Shown here: positions 63,852 to 64,000 of the stretch, in pieces
Layout of the letters: each line of letters begins with the position of its first letter
How positions within the stretch are numbered: position 1 is the first letter of the stretch
Source: Brachycybe producta
Taxonomy: Eukaryota > Arthropoda > Diplopoda > Playtdesmida > Andrognathidae
Direction: 5' to 3'
NCBI GenBank assembly: GCA_036925085.1
Contig: JAUPFP010000002.1
Span: 12,429,607-12,493,606 of the forward strand
DNA length: 64,000 nt
Translations under genes and position numbers: made by a program
Notes under the pieces: model-generated
What the model was told of the DNA's origin: nothing
Seen by the model: only the letters and a program-made list of their open reading frames with translations
Database searches by the model: none

Positions 63852-64000
63852 CTAGAAATTACAACCCAGATAATGAAATTTGCATAAAATATTAAATAAA
63901 ATGGCGACAAGAGCGCCACCTATCGGTCACATTCCACACCCGCTAAAACTAAATTGTTTTTCTTTCTTAATTTTCACTTTCTAATACGATTAATGTATAG
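63852..64000. other. Right edge of the window, intronic
   Basis: Upstream intron or flank of the minus-strand gene. It contains AAAATGGCGACAAG and AGCGCCACCTATCGGT, the latter also present at about 63049. No exon seen. Confidence 0.5.

Noticed and set aside
1-64000. LTR retroelements, Polinton-like or other virus-derived elements
   Set aside because: No paired long terminal repeats, primer-binding site, polymerase, integrase or capsid motifs were seen in any frame.
1-64000. CRISPR array or bacterial contamination
   Set aside because: No regularly spaced direct repeats with unique spacers; genes are spliced and clearly animal.

Overview
The window is nuclear DNA from an animal, most likely a protostome invertebrate. 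Evidence: spliced genes with GT-AG introns, a ninein-family centrosomal gene, two secreted animal haem peroxidases ending in a 'CxxPSIPxxDLxxWKE' tail as I recall it from arthropod peroxinectin/chorion-peroxidase relatives, and a mitochondrial glutaredoxin 5. The DNA is A+T rich and crowded with simple repeats and short foldback transposons. I cannot name the species.

Layout. (1) 1-1819, plus strand: the 3' part of a ninein/NINL-like coiled-coil gene, four exons, running off the left edge. (2) 2806-8792, minus strand: a complete 13-exon haem peroxidase (691 aa), here PxA. (3) 8793-43375: about 34.6 kb without a convincing gene, filled with microsatellites, hairpin MITEs, a duplicated microsatellite block (13.5-14.5 kb), a 34-bp minisatellite (26.45-26.9 kb), a satellite-like tandem block (28.5-29.3 kb) and a large CT tract (31.7-32.1 kb). 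(4) 43376-57649, plus strand: a complete 11-exon haem peroxidase (819 aa), PxB, with a 7-kb first intron. PxA and PxB are divergently transcribed paralogues. (5) 57881-58738: an 858-bp hAT-type element with an intact 8-bp target duplication. (6) 60932-62079, plus strand: complete two-exon GLRX5 (144 aa, CGFS). (7) 62266-63851, minus strand: the 3' part of an unrecognised lysine-rich gene, convergent with GLRX5.

The main candidate for something undescribed is a foldback element with the arm motif TTTTAGAAACTAGAAGGG / CCCTTCTAGTTTCTAAAA. About 26 copies or half copies lie in this window, inside introns of PxA, PxB, GLRX5 and the right-hand gene and in the spacers. In PxA every intron is either 57-91 nt, or over 300 nt with a foldback element in it, so these insertions explain intron length. 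Several other hairpin MITE families are also present; two have a clean 8-bp direct repeat at their ends and one an offset one, as expected of hAT-type transposition. None encodes a visible transposase.

The second notable point is biochemical. Both peroxidases keep the distal Gln/His, the catalytic Arg, the proximal His and the calcium loop, but both lack the Asp and Glu that tie haem covalently to mammalian peroxidases. No tRNA gene, rRNA, CRISPR array, LTR element or other virus-like element was found.
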